A DNA stretch of 64,000 bases from Spirillospora albida (GTDB lineage Bacteria > Actinomycetota > Actinomycetes > Streptosporangiales > Streptosporangiaceae), in contig NZ_JOFJ01000022.1 of the NCBI RefSeq assembly GCF_000718255.1, forward strand, positions 1 to 64,000. The letters are read 5' to 3'. The translations under genes and the position numbers were made by a program. Shown here piece by piece: positions 41,397 to 50,273 of this stretch; position 1 is the first letter of the stretch; every line of letters starts with the position of its first letter. The notes beneath the pieces were generated by a model. It saw only the letters and a list, made by a program, of their open reading frames with translations. It ran no database searches and was not told the origin of the DNA.

Positions 41397-42077
41397 ATGG
41401 ACGCTGCCCGGGTTGGGGTCATCACCTTCCCTGGTTCCCTTGACGACAGGGACGCCGCACGCGCCGTCCGGCTGGCCGGCGCCGAGCCGGTCATGCTGTG
41501 GCACGCCGACCACGACCTCCAGGGGGTGGACGCGGTCGTCCTGCCGGGAGGGTTCTCCTACGGCGACTATCTCCGCGCGGGGGCCATCGCGCGGTTCGCG
41601 CCCCTCATGACGGAGCTGGTGTCGGCCGCGAAGGCGGGGCTCCCCGTCCTCGGCATCTGCAACGGGTTCCAGGTCCTGTGCGAGTCGCACCTGCTGCCGG
41701 GCGCCCTGCTGCCCAACGCCGGGCTCCACTTCGTCTGCCGCGACCAGCGCCTCAGCATCGAGAACGCCGACACGGCCTGGACGACGGAGTACCGCGCGGG
41801 CCAGGAGATCGTCGTCCCGATCAAGAACCGCGACGGACGCTACGTCGCCGACCGCGAGACGCTCCGCGAGCTGGCCGACTCCGGCCGCATCGTCGCGCGC
41901 TACCTCGACCTCAACCCCAACGGGTCCCAGGACGACATCGCCGGGATCTGCAACGAGGCCGGCAACGTGGTCGGGCTCATGCCCCACCCCGAACACGCCG
42001 TGGAATCGCTGACCGGTCCGTCCACGGACGGGCTCGGCTTCTTCACCTCGATCGTCAAGAGACTGGTCAACGCATGA
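41397..42077 (+). CDS. purQ: FGAM synthase glutaminase subunit PurQ
   Basis: A 226-residue class I glutamine amidotransferase that feeds ammonia to PurL. The N-terminal RVGVITFPGSLDDRDA and VVLPGGFSYGDYLRAGAIA are typical PurQ. The nucleophile Cys is in VLGICNGFQVLCES (about residue 86), and the catalytic His/Glu are in GLMPHPEHAVE. GGAGGA lies about ten bases before ATG 41397. Its stop overlaps the ATG of a 19-codon ORF that in turn overlaps purL. Confidence 0.95.
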   Translation: MDAARVGVITFPGSLDDRDAARAVRLAGAEPVMLWHADHDLQGVDAVVLPGGFSYGDYLRAGAIARFAPLMTELVSAAKAGLPVLGICNGFQVLCESHLLPGALLPNAGLHFVCRDQRLSIENADTAWTTEYRAGQEIVVPIKNRDGRYVADRETLRELADSGRIVARYLDLNPNGSQDDIAGICNEAGNVVGLMPHPEHAVESLTGPSTDGLGFFTSIVKRLVNA

Positions 42078-42133
42078 GTGGCCGCGAGGGGCGCGCGACA
42101 GCGCCACGGACGCGAACGGAAACACGAGCATGA
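42074..42133 (+). CDS. 19-codon ORF bridging purQ and purL
   Basis: ATG at 42074 overlaps the purQ stop (ATGA), and the TGA at 42131-42133 overlaps the purL ATG (ATGA again). The encoded peptide begins MSGREGRATAPRTR and looks unstructured. The purL ATG has no good ribosome site of its own, so this frame may carry ribosomes from purQ to purL. The peptide itself is probably unimportant. Confidence 0.4.
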   Translation: MSGREGRATAPRTRTETRA

Positions 42134-45100
42134 GCGAGCAACGGCCCGAATCCTCCGGGCGGGACACCTCGGACGAGCCCTCCATGGAGTGGCTCGGCGC
42201 CCTGAAGTCCGACGCGGACGACCCCGAGCTCCAGCCGGTCGACCCGGCGGTCACCCAGGCGTTCGAGGCGATCCTCGAGGAGGAGCAGCCGCCGGGCATC
42301 CCGCCCGCGCCCGCCCCGGCCCCCGGCCCCGTCCAGGGCCCGCCGCCCGCCGCCGAGCCCGAAGTCCTCCCCCCGGTCCCCGAAGCGCTGTCGACGCCCC
42401 CGGAGGCGCTGTCCGGCCCTCCGCCCCAGGAGTTCACCCGGGCCCTGGCGGAGGAGCGCACGACGGGCCCCCAGCCCGTCCGCGGCACGGGCCCGCAGCC
42501 GACCTATGAACCCGGCTTCGGCAGCGGCCCGCAGCCCGCCTACGGCACCGACCCGCAGGCGCCGTTCGGCACGGGCCCCCAGCCCGCCGTGGGCACCGGC
42601 CAGCGGCCCCTGCCGGGCCTCGACACGGGCGCGCTGCCGGTCGTCCCCTCCGGCGACCCGGGCACCGGTCAGTTCACGCGCGCCGGCTCCGGCCCCTTCC
42701 CGTCCGGTGACAGCGGCCCGCAGCCCGCGCTGCCCGCCCCGAACCAGCCGCCCCTGTACGGCACCGGCCCGCTGCCCGCCATCGGCTCCGGCACGGGCCC
42801 GCAGCCCGCGATCGGCGGCACCGGCCCGCAGCCGGCGGTCGAGTCCGCCCCCGAGCTCGAGGCCCCGGCGTTCGAACTCGGCACGGACACGGTGGCGATC
42901 GCCGCCGCGACCCCCGACCGCCCGCAGCCCTACGTCGAGCTGGGCATGAACGACGAGGAGTACCGGCGCGTCCGGTCCATCCTCGGCCGCCGCCCCACCT
43001 CCGCCGAGCTGGCGATCTACTCCGTCATGTGGAGCGAGCACTGCTCCTACAAGAGCTCCAAGGTGCACCTCCGCCAGTTCGGCGACAAGGCCCCGCAGAC
43101 GGACGCGCTGCTCGTCGGCATGGGTGAGAACGCCGGCGTCGTGGACGTCGGCCACGGCTGGGCGGTCACCTTCAAGGTCGAGTCGCACAACCACCCGTCC
43201 TACGTGGAGCCCCACCAGGGCGCGGCCACGGGCGTCGGCGGCATCGTCCGCGACATCATGTCGATGGGCGCCCGTCCGGTCGCCGTGATGGACTCCCTGC
43301 GCTTCGGCCCCGCCGACGCGCCGGACACGCACCGCGTCCTGCCCGGCGTCGTCGCAGGCATCGGCGGCTACGGCAACTCGCTCGGCATCCCGAACATCGG
43401 CGGCGAGACGGTCTTCGACGCCTGCTACGCGCAGAACCCCCTCGTCAACGCCCTCTGCGTGGGCGTGCTGAAGCACGAGGACATCAAGCGCGCCGTCGCC
43501 CCCGGTCCCGGCAACCGGGTCATCCTCTTCGGCGCCCTGACGGGCCCGGACGGCATCGGCGGCGCGTCCGTCCTGGCGTCCGCGACCTTTGACGAGGAGT
43601 CGCAGCAGAAGCGGCCCTCGGTCCAGGTCGGCGACCCGTTCATGGAGAAGCTCCTGATCGAGTGCTGCCTGGAGCTGTTCCGCGAGGACCTCGTCGTCGG
43701 CATCCAGGACCTCGGCGCCGCCGGCGTGTCCTGCGCGACCACCGAGCTTGCCGCCGCCGGCACCGGCGGCATGCACGTCGAGCTCGACCTCGTCCCGCTC
43801 CGCGACGCGACGCTCCGCCCCGAGGAGATCCTCATGAGCGAGTCGCAGGAGCGCATGATGGCGGTCGTCGCGCCCGACAAGGTCGACCGCTTCATGGAGA
43901 TCTGCGGCCGCTGGGAGATCCCCGCGACCGTGATCGGCGCCGTCACCGACACCGGACGCCTCGTCATGACCTGGCGCGGCGACACGATCGTCGACATCCC
44001 GCCCGGCACCGCCGCCGACGAGGGCCCCGTGTACGAGCGCCCCCTCGCGCCGCCCCACGACCTCGGCACCCTCCAGTCCGACACGCCGGGCCGCCTCACC
44101 CGCCCGTCCACCGGCGAGGAGCTGCGCCGCACCGTCCTGTGGCTCGCCAGCTCTCCCAACCTCGCCAGCAAGACGTGGGTGACGTCCCAGTACGACCGGT
44201 ACGTCCTCGGCAACACGGTCATGGCGATGCCGGAGAACTCCGGCGTCGTCCGGATCGACGACGAGTCGGGCCTCGGCGTCGCGATCTCCCTGGACGGCAA
44301 CGGCCGCTACACCCGCCTCGACCCGTACGCGGGTGCGCAGCTCGCGCTGTCCGAGGCGTACCGCAACGTCGCCGCGACGGGCGCCCGCCCCCTCGCCGTC
44401 ACCAACTGCCTCAACTTCGGCTCCCCGGAGGACCCGGGCGTCATGTGGCAGTTCGCGCGCGCGGTCGAGGGCCTCGCGGACGCCTGCCAGTACCTCGGCG
44501 TCCCCGTCACCGGCGGCAACGTCAGCTTCTACAACCAGACCGGCACGACCCCGATCAACCCGACCCCGGTGATCGGCGTCCTCGGCGTCCACGACGACGT
44601 CCGCCGCCGCGTGAACATGGCCCTCACCTCCGACGGCGCCACGATCGCGCTGCTCGGCGAGACCCGCGAGGAGTTCGGCGGCTCCGAATGGGCGCACGTC
44701 GTCTACGGCCACCTGGGCGGCCTGCCCCCGCTGGTCGACCTGGCCGCCGAACGCGCCCTGGCGAGCGTCCTCGTCACGGCCGCCCGCGACGGCCTGATCA
44801 CCGCCGCGCACGACCTGTCGGACGGCGGCCTGTCCCAGACCCTCGTCGAGGCGTGCCTCCGCGGCGGCCTGGGCGCCCGCATCACCCTGCCGGGCGACCC
44901 GTTCGTCACCCTGTTCAGCGAGTCGGTGGCGCGCGCGATGGTGGCCGTCCGCCCCGGCGCGGAGGCCCGCCTGGCGGCCCTCTGCGAGCAGGCGGGCGTC
45001 CCCGTCACTCAGCTGGGCATCACGGGCGGCGACTCCCTCCAGGTGTCGGGTACCGACCAGCGAGAGATCTTCAACATCCCGCTGGCCGAACTCCGCGAAG

Positions 45101-45135
45101 CCCACGAGCGGATGCTCCCCAGCTACGCCGACTAA
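42130..45135 (+). CDS. purL: FGAM synthase subunit PurL with long N-terminal extension
   Basis: A 1001-residue protein. The canonical PurL core of about 750 residues begins near residue 252 (TDTVAIAAATPDRPQPYVELG) and carries MWSEHCSYKSSKVHLRQFG, HNHPSYVEPHQGAATGVGG (split at the ATP/metal site) and a C-terminal AIRS-like half. Residues 1-250 are an extra Pro/Gly-rich region with seven TGPQP/SGPQP repeats after an acidic head MSEQRPESSGRDTSDEPSMEW. No alternative ATG lies at the core start, and the region keeps strong third-position GC, so it appears translated. It converts FGAR to FGAM with PurQ and PurS. Confidence 0.95.
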   Translation: MSEQRPESSGRDTSDEPSMEWLGALKSDADDPELQPVDPAVTQAFEAILEEEQPPGIPPAPAPAPGPVQGPPPAAEPEVLPPVPEALSTPPEALSGPPPQEFTRALAEERTTGPQPVRGTGPQPTYEPGFGSGPQPAYGTDPQAPFGTGPQPAVGTGQRPLPGLDTGALPVVPSGDPGTGQFTRAGSGPFPSGDSGPQPALPAPNQPPLYGTGPLPAIGSGTGPQPAIGGTGPQPAVESAPELEAPAFELGTDTVAIAAATPDRPQPYVELGMNDEEYRRVRSILGRRPTSAELAIYSVMWSEHCSYKSSKVHLRQFGDKAPQTDALLVGMGENAGVVDVGHGWAVTFKVESHNHPSYVEPHQGAATGVGGIVRDIMSMGARPVAVMDSLRFGPADAPDTHRVLPGVVAGIGGYGNSLGIPNIGGETVFDACYAQNPLVNALCVGVLKHEDIKRAVAPGPGNRVILFGALTGPDGIGGASVLASATFDEESQQKRPSVQVGDPFMEKLLIECCLELFREDLVVGIQDLGAAGVSCATTELAAAGTGGMHVELDLVPLRDATLRPEEILMSESQERMMAVVAPDKVDRFMEICGRWEIPATVIGAVTDTGRLVMTWRGDTIVDIPPGTAADEGPVYERPLAPPHDLGTLQSDTPGRLTRPSTGEELRRTVLWLASSPNLASKTWVTSQYDRYVLGNTVMAMPENSGVVRIDDESGLGVAISLDGNGRYTRLDPYAGAQLALSEAYRNVAATGARPLAVTNCLNFGSPEDPGVMWQFARAVEGLADACQYLGVPVTGGNVSFYNQTGTTPINPTPVIGVLGVHDDVRRRVNMALTSDGATIALLGETREEFGGSEWAHVVYGHLGGLPPLVDLAAERALASVLVTAARDGLITAAHDLSDGGLSQTLVEACLRGGLGARITLPGDPFVTLFSESVARAMVAVRPGAEARLAALCEQAGVPVTQLGITGGDSLQVSGTDQREIFNIPLAELREAHERMLPSYAD

Positions 45136-45144
45136 CCCCACGAA

Positions 45145-45174
45145 AGAGGCCGCCCCGTCCCCGGGGCGGCCTCT
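45145..45174 (+). terminator. Terminator after purL
   Basis: A perfect 13-bp stem (AGAGGCCGCCCCG at 45145-45157 with 45162-45174) and a four-base loop, nine bases after the purL stop. Confidence 0.88.
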
Positions 45175-45296
45175 GCGTCTGTGGACCCGACCTGAGCGAG
45201 GGCCTCAGCCTGCGAACCGCCGCGCTCGCAAGGGGCACGGGCCAGCGCGCCCGAACCGCTAAGCGACCCCCCGGGGCCGCACCCACGAGAACACGG

Positions 45297-46259
45297 CTAG
45301 AAGACCGAGATGTGGACGTGGTCGTAGTGGTTCGCGGTGGCGCCGCCGCGGTTCTCCATGAAGCGCCAGCCGGGGCTGCGCATGTCGTAGATGCGCTGGC
45401 GCCAGATGACGTACTTCACACCGAGGCGGCTCGCGTGGGTGATGGCGTACTGGGCGGCCTGGTCGCCGAGGCGCTGGGCGCTGCCGGTGGCCATCGCGCC
45501 GCCCGTCGTCACCATGAAGTCGCAGGCGTGGCCGGTGCCGTGGTCCTGGGGGTCGCCGGTGTAGCGGACGCAGCCGATCAGGGGGAAGGGGCCGAACTCG
45601 ACGTCCAGGGTGTTCTTCACCTTGAGCATGCGGGGCGTGACGCCGCCCATGCCGGCGCTGGGGGACTCCGGCTTGTACTTCTTGACGAGGGTGCGGATCT
45701 CGGCCTTCTTGGCGAGGAGGTCCTTGATCTCCTTGCGGAGTTCGTCGACCTTCTTCTGCGCCTCCTTGCGGGCCTGCTCCTGCTCGTCGATGAGTTTCTG
45801 GATCTGGTCGACGCGGGCGGCCTTGTTCCGTGCGAGGTGGCTGATCAGGCCGGCGCTGTTCAGCACGTCGGACGGGTTGTCGCTGGACAGGACGCTGACG
45901 GACGGGTCCTCGCCGTTCATCATGTACTGGTTCGCGGCGAGCTGCGCGACGAGGTCGCGGGCCTTGATGAGGTCGCTCTGCAGGACCTTGGCCTTGTCGA
46001 GGGCCTTCTTCGCGGCGTACTGGGCGTCCCGCAGCTTGGCGAGGTCACCGCCGTAGGCCTTGTCCAGTTTCGCGATCTGCTTGCTGAGCTGGTCGTACTT
46101 GGTGCTGTCGCCCGGGTCGGCCGGCAGCGCGGGCGCCGTGGGGACGGCCGCGGCGGACGGGGCGATGACGCCCGGTACCGAAAGCCCGGTGGCGATGGCC
46201 ACGAGAGCCACGGCGGCGCGTCGTCCGCCGCGCCGAAGGGTGGAGGCGGGAATCTCCAC
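45297..46259 (-). CDS. Secreted coiled-coil protein with peptidase-like C-terminal domain
   Basis: A 320-residue exported protein. The signal peptide is RRAAVALVAIATGLSVPGVIAPSAAA. A long coiled coil follows (residues ~55-200, e.g. LSKQIAKLDKAYGGDLAKL, LIDEQEQARKEAQKKVDELR). The C-terminal domain has HGTGHACDFMV and NHYDHVHISVF, spaced His/Asp resembling the ARB_07466/VanY-like murein peptidases. This is the RipA/FtsX-activated layout of wall hydrolases. GTG 46259 has AGGAG upstream. A c-di-AMP riboswitch occupies its leader, so expression should respond to c-di-AMP. Confidence 0.85.
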   Translation of the reverse strand: MEIPASTLRRGGRRAAVALVAIATGLSVPGVIAPSAAAVPTAPALPADPGDSTKYDQLSKQIAKLDKAYGGDLAKLRDAQYAAKKALDKAKVLQSDLIKARDLVAQLAANQYMMNGEDPSVSVLSSDNPSDVLNSAGLISHLARNKAARVDQIQKLIDEQEQARKEAQKKVDELRKEIKDLLAKKAEIRTLVKKYKPESPSAGMGGVTPRMLKVKNTLDVEFGPFPLIGCVRYTGDPQDHGTGHACDFMVTTGGAMATGSAQRLGDQAAQYAITHASRLGVKYVIWRQRIYDMRSPGWRFMENRGGATANHYDHVHISVF

Positions 46260-46279
46260 GTCTTCTCCTCTCCTCGAAG

Positions 46280-46440
46280 GCCTGCCGGGTTAGCTGACGG
46301 GTTCGGGCTGGAGTACGCCCTATCGCGGTGTGCGAGTTCACCCCTCCGGGACGGTGCGCCGTCCACGGTGTTGGGTCCCCGGCTCTCGGGCTTGCGCCAC
46401 GAGACTCGGCCGGTCCGTCGCGAGCGCGGACGAACCGTCA
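46280..46440 (-). promoter_or_regulatory. Cyclic di-AMP riboswitch (ydaO/yuaA type)
   Basis: Read on the minus strand, the leader of the coiled-coil hydrolase gene contains the conserved ydaO blocks in order: GCCGGGGACCCAA (around 46371-46383), GGGGTGAA (46337-46344), TAGGG, then CCCGAACCCGTCAGCTAACC and the closing GGCAGGC (down to 46280). These match the class I recall for c-di-AMP sensing upstream of actinobacterial wall-hydrolase and rpf genes. The 5' edge is approximate. The aptamer ends about 20 bases before the GTG start, right against the ribosome site. Confidence 0.9.
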
Positions 46441-46515
46441 AAGCACTGTAAAGAAACGTTCATTGCCGCGCCAAGGTTAACGCCTGTGGCGCGTGCCACG
46501 GAATACAACCCGAGA

Positions 46516-46543
46516 GGCCCGGCCCCCTGGCGGGAGCCGGGCC
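46516..46543 (-). terminator. Terminator of the subtilase gene
   Basis: GGCCCGGC (46516-46523) pairs with GCCGGGCC (46536-46543). After one mismatch three further pairs close a four-base loop. It lies 17 bases past the minus-strand stop at 46561, ahead of the riboswitch. Confidence 0.7.
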
Positions 46544-46560
46544 ATCCTACGGGATGAGCG

Positions 46561-47733
46561 TCAGAGCTTGGCCTTGTAGACCATGCGGTTGGCCGTGCCG
46601 CCCCGGAGCTTCTTCAGGGCGTTCTTGGTGGAGTTGTCGTTCAGCCACTTCTGCACGGACGGGAACGTCGCCTTCGGGTACTTCTGGAGGATCAGCGCCG
46701 CGACACCGGTCACGTACGGGGCCGCCATCGACGTCCCGCTGATCTTGTTCTTGGTGCTGCCCGGCCAGGTCGACCAGATGCCGTAGCCCGGTGCGCTGAT
46801 GTCGACGCACTTGCCCCAGTTGGAGAAGGCCGCCCGGTTGTCGTAGACGGTGGTCGCGCCGACCGCCATGACCCAGCCGGCGCTCGCCGGGGACGTCTTG
46901 CAGGCGTCGATGTTGTCGTTGCCGGCGGCGACGGTCACGAACACGCCCGACTTGGACAGGTTCGTGACGGCGGTGTTCAGCGACGCGGACTTGGAGCCGC
47001 CGAGCGACAGGTTCGCGACGGCCGGCTTGGCGGCGTTCGCCCGCACCCAGTTCGCGGCCGCGACGATGTCGGACAGGTAGCCGCTGCCGTCACAGTCGAG
47101 CGCCTTCAGCGCCCGGATCTTGACGCCCTTGGCGGCGCCGTACGACTTGGAGCCGATGATGCCGGCGACGTGCGTCCCGTGCCCGTTGCAGTCCGACCCG
47201 TTGGCGTACCGGGACGCGTACCACGCGACGGCGGCGCGCCCGCCGAACTCGGGGTGGCCCGCCTGGATGCCGGAGTCGATGACGTAGGCGGTCACGCCCT
47301 TGCCGGTCGCGGTGTAGGTGTAGCTCTTGGAGAGCTTCTGGCCGCGCTGGTCGATGCGGTCGAGGCCCCACGGCAGCGGGGCCTTCTGCGTGGTCGACGC
47401 GCGGACGATCTGGTCCTGCTCGATGGCGGCGACGCGCTTGTCGCGGCGGAGCTTCTGGAGCTGGTCGCCGGTCAGCTTGGCGGCGAACCCGTTGAGGACG
47501 CCGTCGAACCGCTTGACGTCGGCGGCCTTGAGGCTCTGGGCGGTGGTCGCGGTGGACGCGCCGCTCTTCAGCGTGACGATGTACCGGCCGGGGACGGGCG
47601 TGCCGTCGGTGGCGGAGGTCACCTGGACGAGGGAGGGGGAGTTATCGGCGGCGAAGGTCGGGAGCGCGACGGCGCCGCCCACGGCGACCGCCATCCCGCC
47701 GGCCAGCAGCATCCTCCGGTGGACAACCCGCAA
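46561..47733 (-). CDS. Secreted S8 family serine protease (subtilase)
   Basis: A 390-residue preproprotein. The signal peptide is LAGGMAVAVGGAVALPTFA. An I9 inhibitor propeptide follows (VPGRYIVTLKSGAS... FNGFAAKLTGDQL-like region ending AAIEQDQIV). The catalytic domain carries Asp in AYVIDSGIQAGH, His in NGHGTHVAGIIGS, and Ser in ISGTSMAAPYVTG, the proteinase K-like order. TTG 47733 is chosen because GGAG lies five bases upstream. The ATG at 47712 touches its GGAGG and is less suitable. It is a single gene with its own terminator. Confidence 0.93.
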   Translation of the reverse strand: MRVVHRRMLLAGGMAVAVGGAVALPTFAADNSPSLVQVTSATDGTPVPGRYIVTLKSGASTATTAQSLKAADVKRFDGVLNGFAAKLTGDQLQKLRRDKRVAAIEQDQIVRASTTQKAPLPWGLDRIDQRGQKLSKSYTYTATGKGVTAYVIDSGIQAGHPEFGGRAAVAWYASRYANGSDCNGHGTHVAGIIGSKSYGAAKGVKIRALKALDCDGSGYLSDIVAAANWVRANAAKPAVANLSLGGSKSASLNTAVTNLSKSGVFVTVAAGNDNIDACKTSPASAGWVMAVGATTVYDNRAAFSNWGKCVDISAPGYGIWSTWPGSTKNKISGTSMAAPYVTGVAALILQKYPKATFPSVQKWLNDNSTKNALKKLRGGTANRMVYKAKL

Positions 47734-47913
47734 GTCGTCTCCTTCTGTCGGGGGGCCAGCGCGCGCGGAGGGCCGCCCGCGTTCTGCTGCCCGCAAGGAA
47801 GATCGATCGATTCGACCGACGGCACCCTAGCGGAAATGTCCAGATAAAGCCCGCTAAAAGCCCCAAGCCGGTCAACGCGGAGGTGCCGAGGTCGACCGTG
47901 GTAGTGCGGGGAA

Positions 47914-49524
47914 TCAGCCGCGGCTGAGGCGCCCGGCGTACCGCAGGCTCGTGCCGGACCGCGACCACGCGTACTCGAGCGTCCCGTCGGACTTCCGGGT
48001 GATCTGCACGTTCCCGCTGGTGCAGGGCTTGTCGACGGTCAGCGCCATGTCCAGCCTGCTGCCCGTGCCCTTGGTCAGCGTGAGCAGCCCGTCGCACTTC
48101 TCCCGCGGGTACACCGCGCGCGCCGTCGTGCCGCCCGCCTCGAACGTCACCTCGATGGGGAACGAGGTGTTCCGCGCGTTGTTGACGGCGCGTCCCGTCC
48201 ACCGTCCGGCGAACGACGCCGGGATCGTCGTCACCGGACGGTTGTCGGCGGCGTTCGTCTGGTCGGCGGGCGGAGCGTCCTCCCGCCTGAGCTGCGGCCA
48301 CAGCACCAGCGCGATGATCGCGATACCGACCCCGACGCCGATGCTGAGCGACAGCGCGACCCCCAGCACATGGCCCCCCGGGCGCTTGATGCCGGGCACC
48401 TTCAGCGCCGCCGTGGACCCGCGTTCGCCGAATCCCGACGGCGGGACGTCGAACTCCGGAGACGGAGTGAACAGGGCCGTGGCCTCGCCCGGCTCCGCCG
48501 GCACGGCGACCAGGTCGATCGACGTGGCGTCCGCGCCGAGGGCACCGAACGCCGTCGTCGCCTCGAACGACGCCGGATCGATGTCCGCCGCCGCCGGCTC
48601 CGCCCTCCTGGACCGCCTCGCCCCGGCCTTCGGCTCCGCGCGCCGCGGCGGCGGGACGGCGGCACCTCCGAGGAGCGCGCGCCCCTCCTCCAGCAGCGAC
48701 GCCGGTATGCGGGCGGCGAGGGGGCTCCGCGCGTCCAGCAGCCGCCCGAGCACGGCCTCCGAGGTCGGACGCTCCGCCGGGTCCTTCGCCAGCGCCGCCG
48801 CGATCACCTCGCGCAGCCCGTCGGGCACCGCGGACAGGTCGGGCTCGTCGTAGACGATCCGCTGCATGACCTCGGACGCGGAACCGCCCTGGAACGCGGG
48901 CCGTCCGTACGTGGCGAAGAGCATGACCGACGCCCAGGCGAAGACGTCGGCGGCCGGGCCGATGCCCTTCCCGCTGAGCTGCTCGGGGGCCTTGTACGCC
49001 GGATTGCGGGGGATCGCGCCCAGCGGCACCGCGTTCACGGCCTCCAGCGCGCCCGCGATGCCGAGGTCGCTCACCCTCGGGCCGTCCTGCCCGAGGAGCA
49101 CATTGCCCGGCTTCAGGTCCAGATGCGCCGCACCCGCCCGATGCGCCGCCGCCATCGCGACCGCCACGCCCACGGCCAGCCGTTCCACCACCGCGGGGCC
49201 GCGCGCGCCCTCCTCGTCCACCAGCCTTTGCAGGGACGGGCCGTCCACGAACTCGCTCACCACGTATGCGCGGTCACCGTCGACGTCCGCGTCCAGGATC
49301 GCGGCCGTGCCGAACCCCGAAACCCGCCGCGCCGCCGCGAACGCGTTCGTGAACCGCTCCCGCGCCACCGGCTCACCGCTCAGCCGAAGGTGCAGGAGCT
49401 TGACCGCCACCCCGGCCCGGCCGAGGAACACGGCACCCTGGTCGCCCACGCCCAGCCGCGCGGTGAGCTCGTACGAACCGAGCCGCCGCGGGTCACCGGA
49501 CTGCAGAGGCAGCGCCTCGGGCAT
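47914..49524 (-). CDS. Serine/threonine protein kinase with one membrane helix
   Basis: A 536-residue kinase. The kinase domain (residues ~15-275) shows the Gly loop LTARLGVGDQGAVFLG, Lys in VAVKLLHL, catalytic HLDLKPGNVLL, and VSDLGIAG in place of DFG. A low-complexity juxtamembrane linker follows, then the helix VALSLSIGVGVGIAIIALVLW (about residues 395-420). The extracytoplasmic C-terminal domain of about 120 residues has two Cys (REKCDGLLTL, DKPCTSGNVQI). No PASTA repeats are present. ATG 49524 has GGAGG eight bases upstream. The sensor ligand is unknown. Confidence 0.9.
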   Translation of the reverse strand: MPEALPLQSGDPRRLGSYELTARLGVGDQGAVFLGRAGVAVKLLHLRLSGEPVARERFTNAFAAARRVSGFGTAAILDADVDGDRAYVVSEFVDGPSLQRLVDEEGARGPAVVERLAVGVAVAMAAAHRAGAAHLDLKPGNVLLGQDGPRVSDLGIAGALEAVNAVPLGAIPRNPAYKAPEQLSGKGIGPAADVFAWASVMLFATYGRPAFQGGSASEVMQRIVYDEPDLSAVPDGLREVIAAALAKDPAERPTSEAVLGRLLDARSPLAARIPASLLEEGRALLGGAAVPPPRRAEPKAGARRSRRAEPAAADIDPASFEATTAFGALGADATSIDLVAVPAEPGEATALFTPSPEFDVPPSGFGERGSTAALKVPGIKRPGGHVLGVALSLSIGVGVGIAIIALVLWPQLRREDAPPADQTNAADNRPVTTIPASFAGRWTGRAVNNARNTSFPIEVTFEAGGTTARAVYPREKCDGLLTLTKGTGSRLDMALTVDKPCTSGNVQITRKSDGTLEYAWSRSGTSLRYAGRLSRG

Positions 49525-49647
49525 CTGACGAACCTCCGTGTTGCTCGCGGGGATCACGCCCCCCGCCGGTCCCACCTGGCACCGGGGTCCATTTTTACCG
49601 CCCGCGACCCGGCCTGGGCCGCATTGACGGCGGTACCGTCGACCCCG

Positions 49648-50079
49648 ATGCCACGAACACCGCTCTCCCTCGGCCTCTTGAACGAGCAACGCGCCACTCT
49701 AGGGCTCCCGCCCCATCCAGGCCCAGAAGATCCCGCGACACTCCGTCGCGCGGCCCTCGACACCGTGCTCGCGGCGGACACCGAACCGTCCCGCACCATC
49801 GTCCGGGCCGCCGTGCGCTACCTGCTGGACCGCCTGGCCGACACGGCCCCCGGCCGCTCGGTGGAGGTCAGGATCCCGCCGCACGCCGCCGTCCAGTGCA
49901 TCGCCGGCCCGCACCATACCCGCGGGACCCCCCCGAACGTCGTGGAGATGGACGCACCGACCTGGATAGCCCTGGCCACCGGCACCCTGGCCTGGCCTGA
50001 GGCCCTGGCCGCGGGCAGGATCCGCGCCAGCGGCTCCCGCGCCGACCTCTCCTCCCACCTCCCCCTCACCCTGGACTGA
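49648..50079 (+). CDS. Sterol carrier-like protein
   Basis: A 143-residue protein resembling the actinobacterial sterol carrier family proteins near purine genes. RSVEVRIPPHAAVQCIAGPHHTRGTPPNVVEMDAPTWIALATG (in parts) matches the SCP2-like/MDMPI C-terminal core VEMDAPTWIALATG-x-AW. LRASGSRADLSSHLPL-type endings are usual, here IRASGSRADLSSHLPLTL. Lipid binding is inferred from family. The ATG at 49648 is used; the open frame continues upstream but covers the divergent kinase promoter. Confidence 0.8.
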   Translation: MPRTPLSLGLLNEQRATLGLPPHPGPEDPATLRRAALDTVLAADTEPSRTIVRAAVRYLLDRLADTAPGRSVEVRIPPHAAVQCIAGPHHTRGTPPNVVEMDAPTWIALATGTLAWPEALAAGRIRASGSRADLSSHLPLTLD

Positions 50080-50273
50080 CCGGCCCCCCGCCGAGCTGCT
50101 CGCCCTTCCACAAGTGGCGGCGGGTGGACCGCCCCTCCAGGTGGCAGGGCCGCAGGCGGGCTGGCCCTCGTCCCCCCGGAGGGGCGGGAAGGGGTGGTCC
50201 TTCGATTGGGGTCTTGTTCGTTCGGGCGGGCGCTGCGAGCGTGGTGGCAATCACGTATCGGGGCGCGGAGGTG

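Noticed and set aside
42067..45141. Open minus-strand frame of 1024 codons antisense to purL
   Set aside because: It is a shadow frame caused by strong third-position GC of purL. It encodes no recognisable motif, only Arg/Gly/Asp/Val-rich text.
47715..47724. TTGTCCACC near the subtilase start, one base off a DnaA box
   Set aside because: Single, imperfect and unpaired, unlike the inverted pairs at 62.2 and 63.0 kb.
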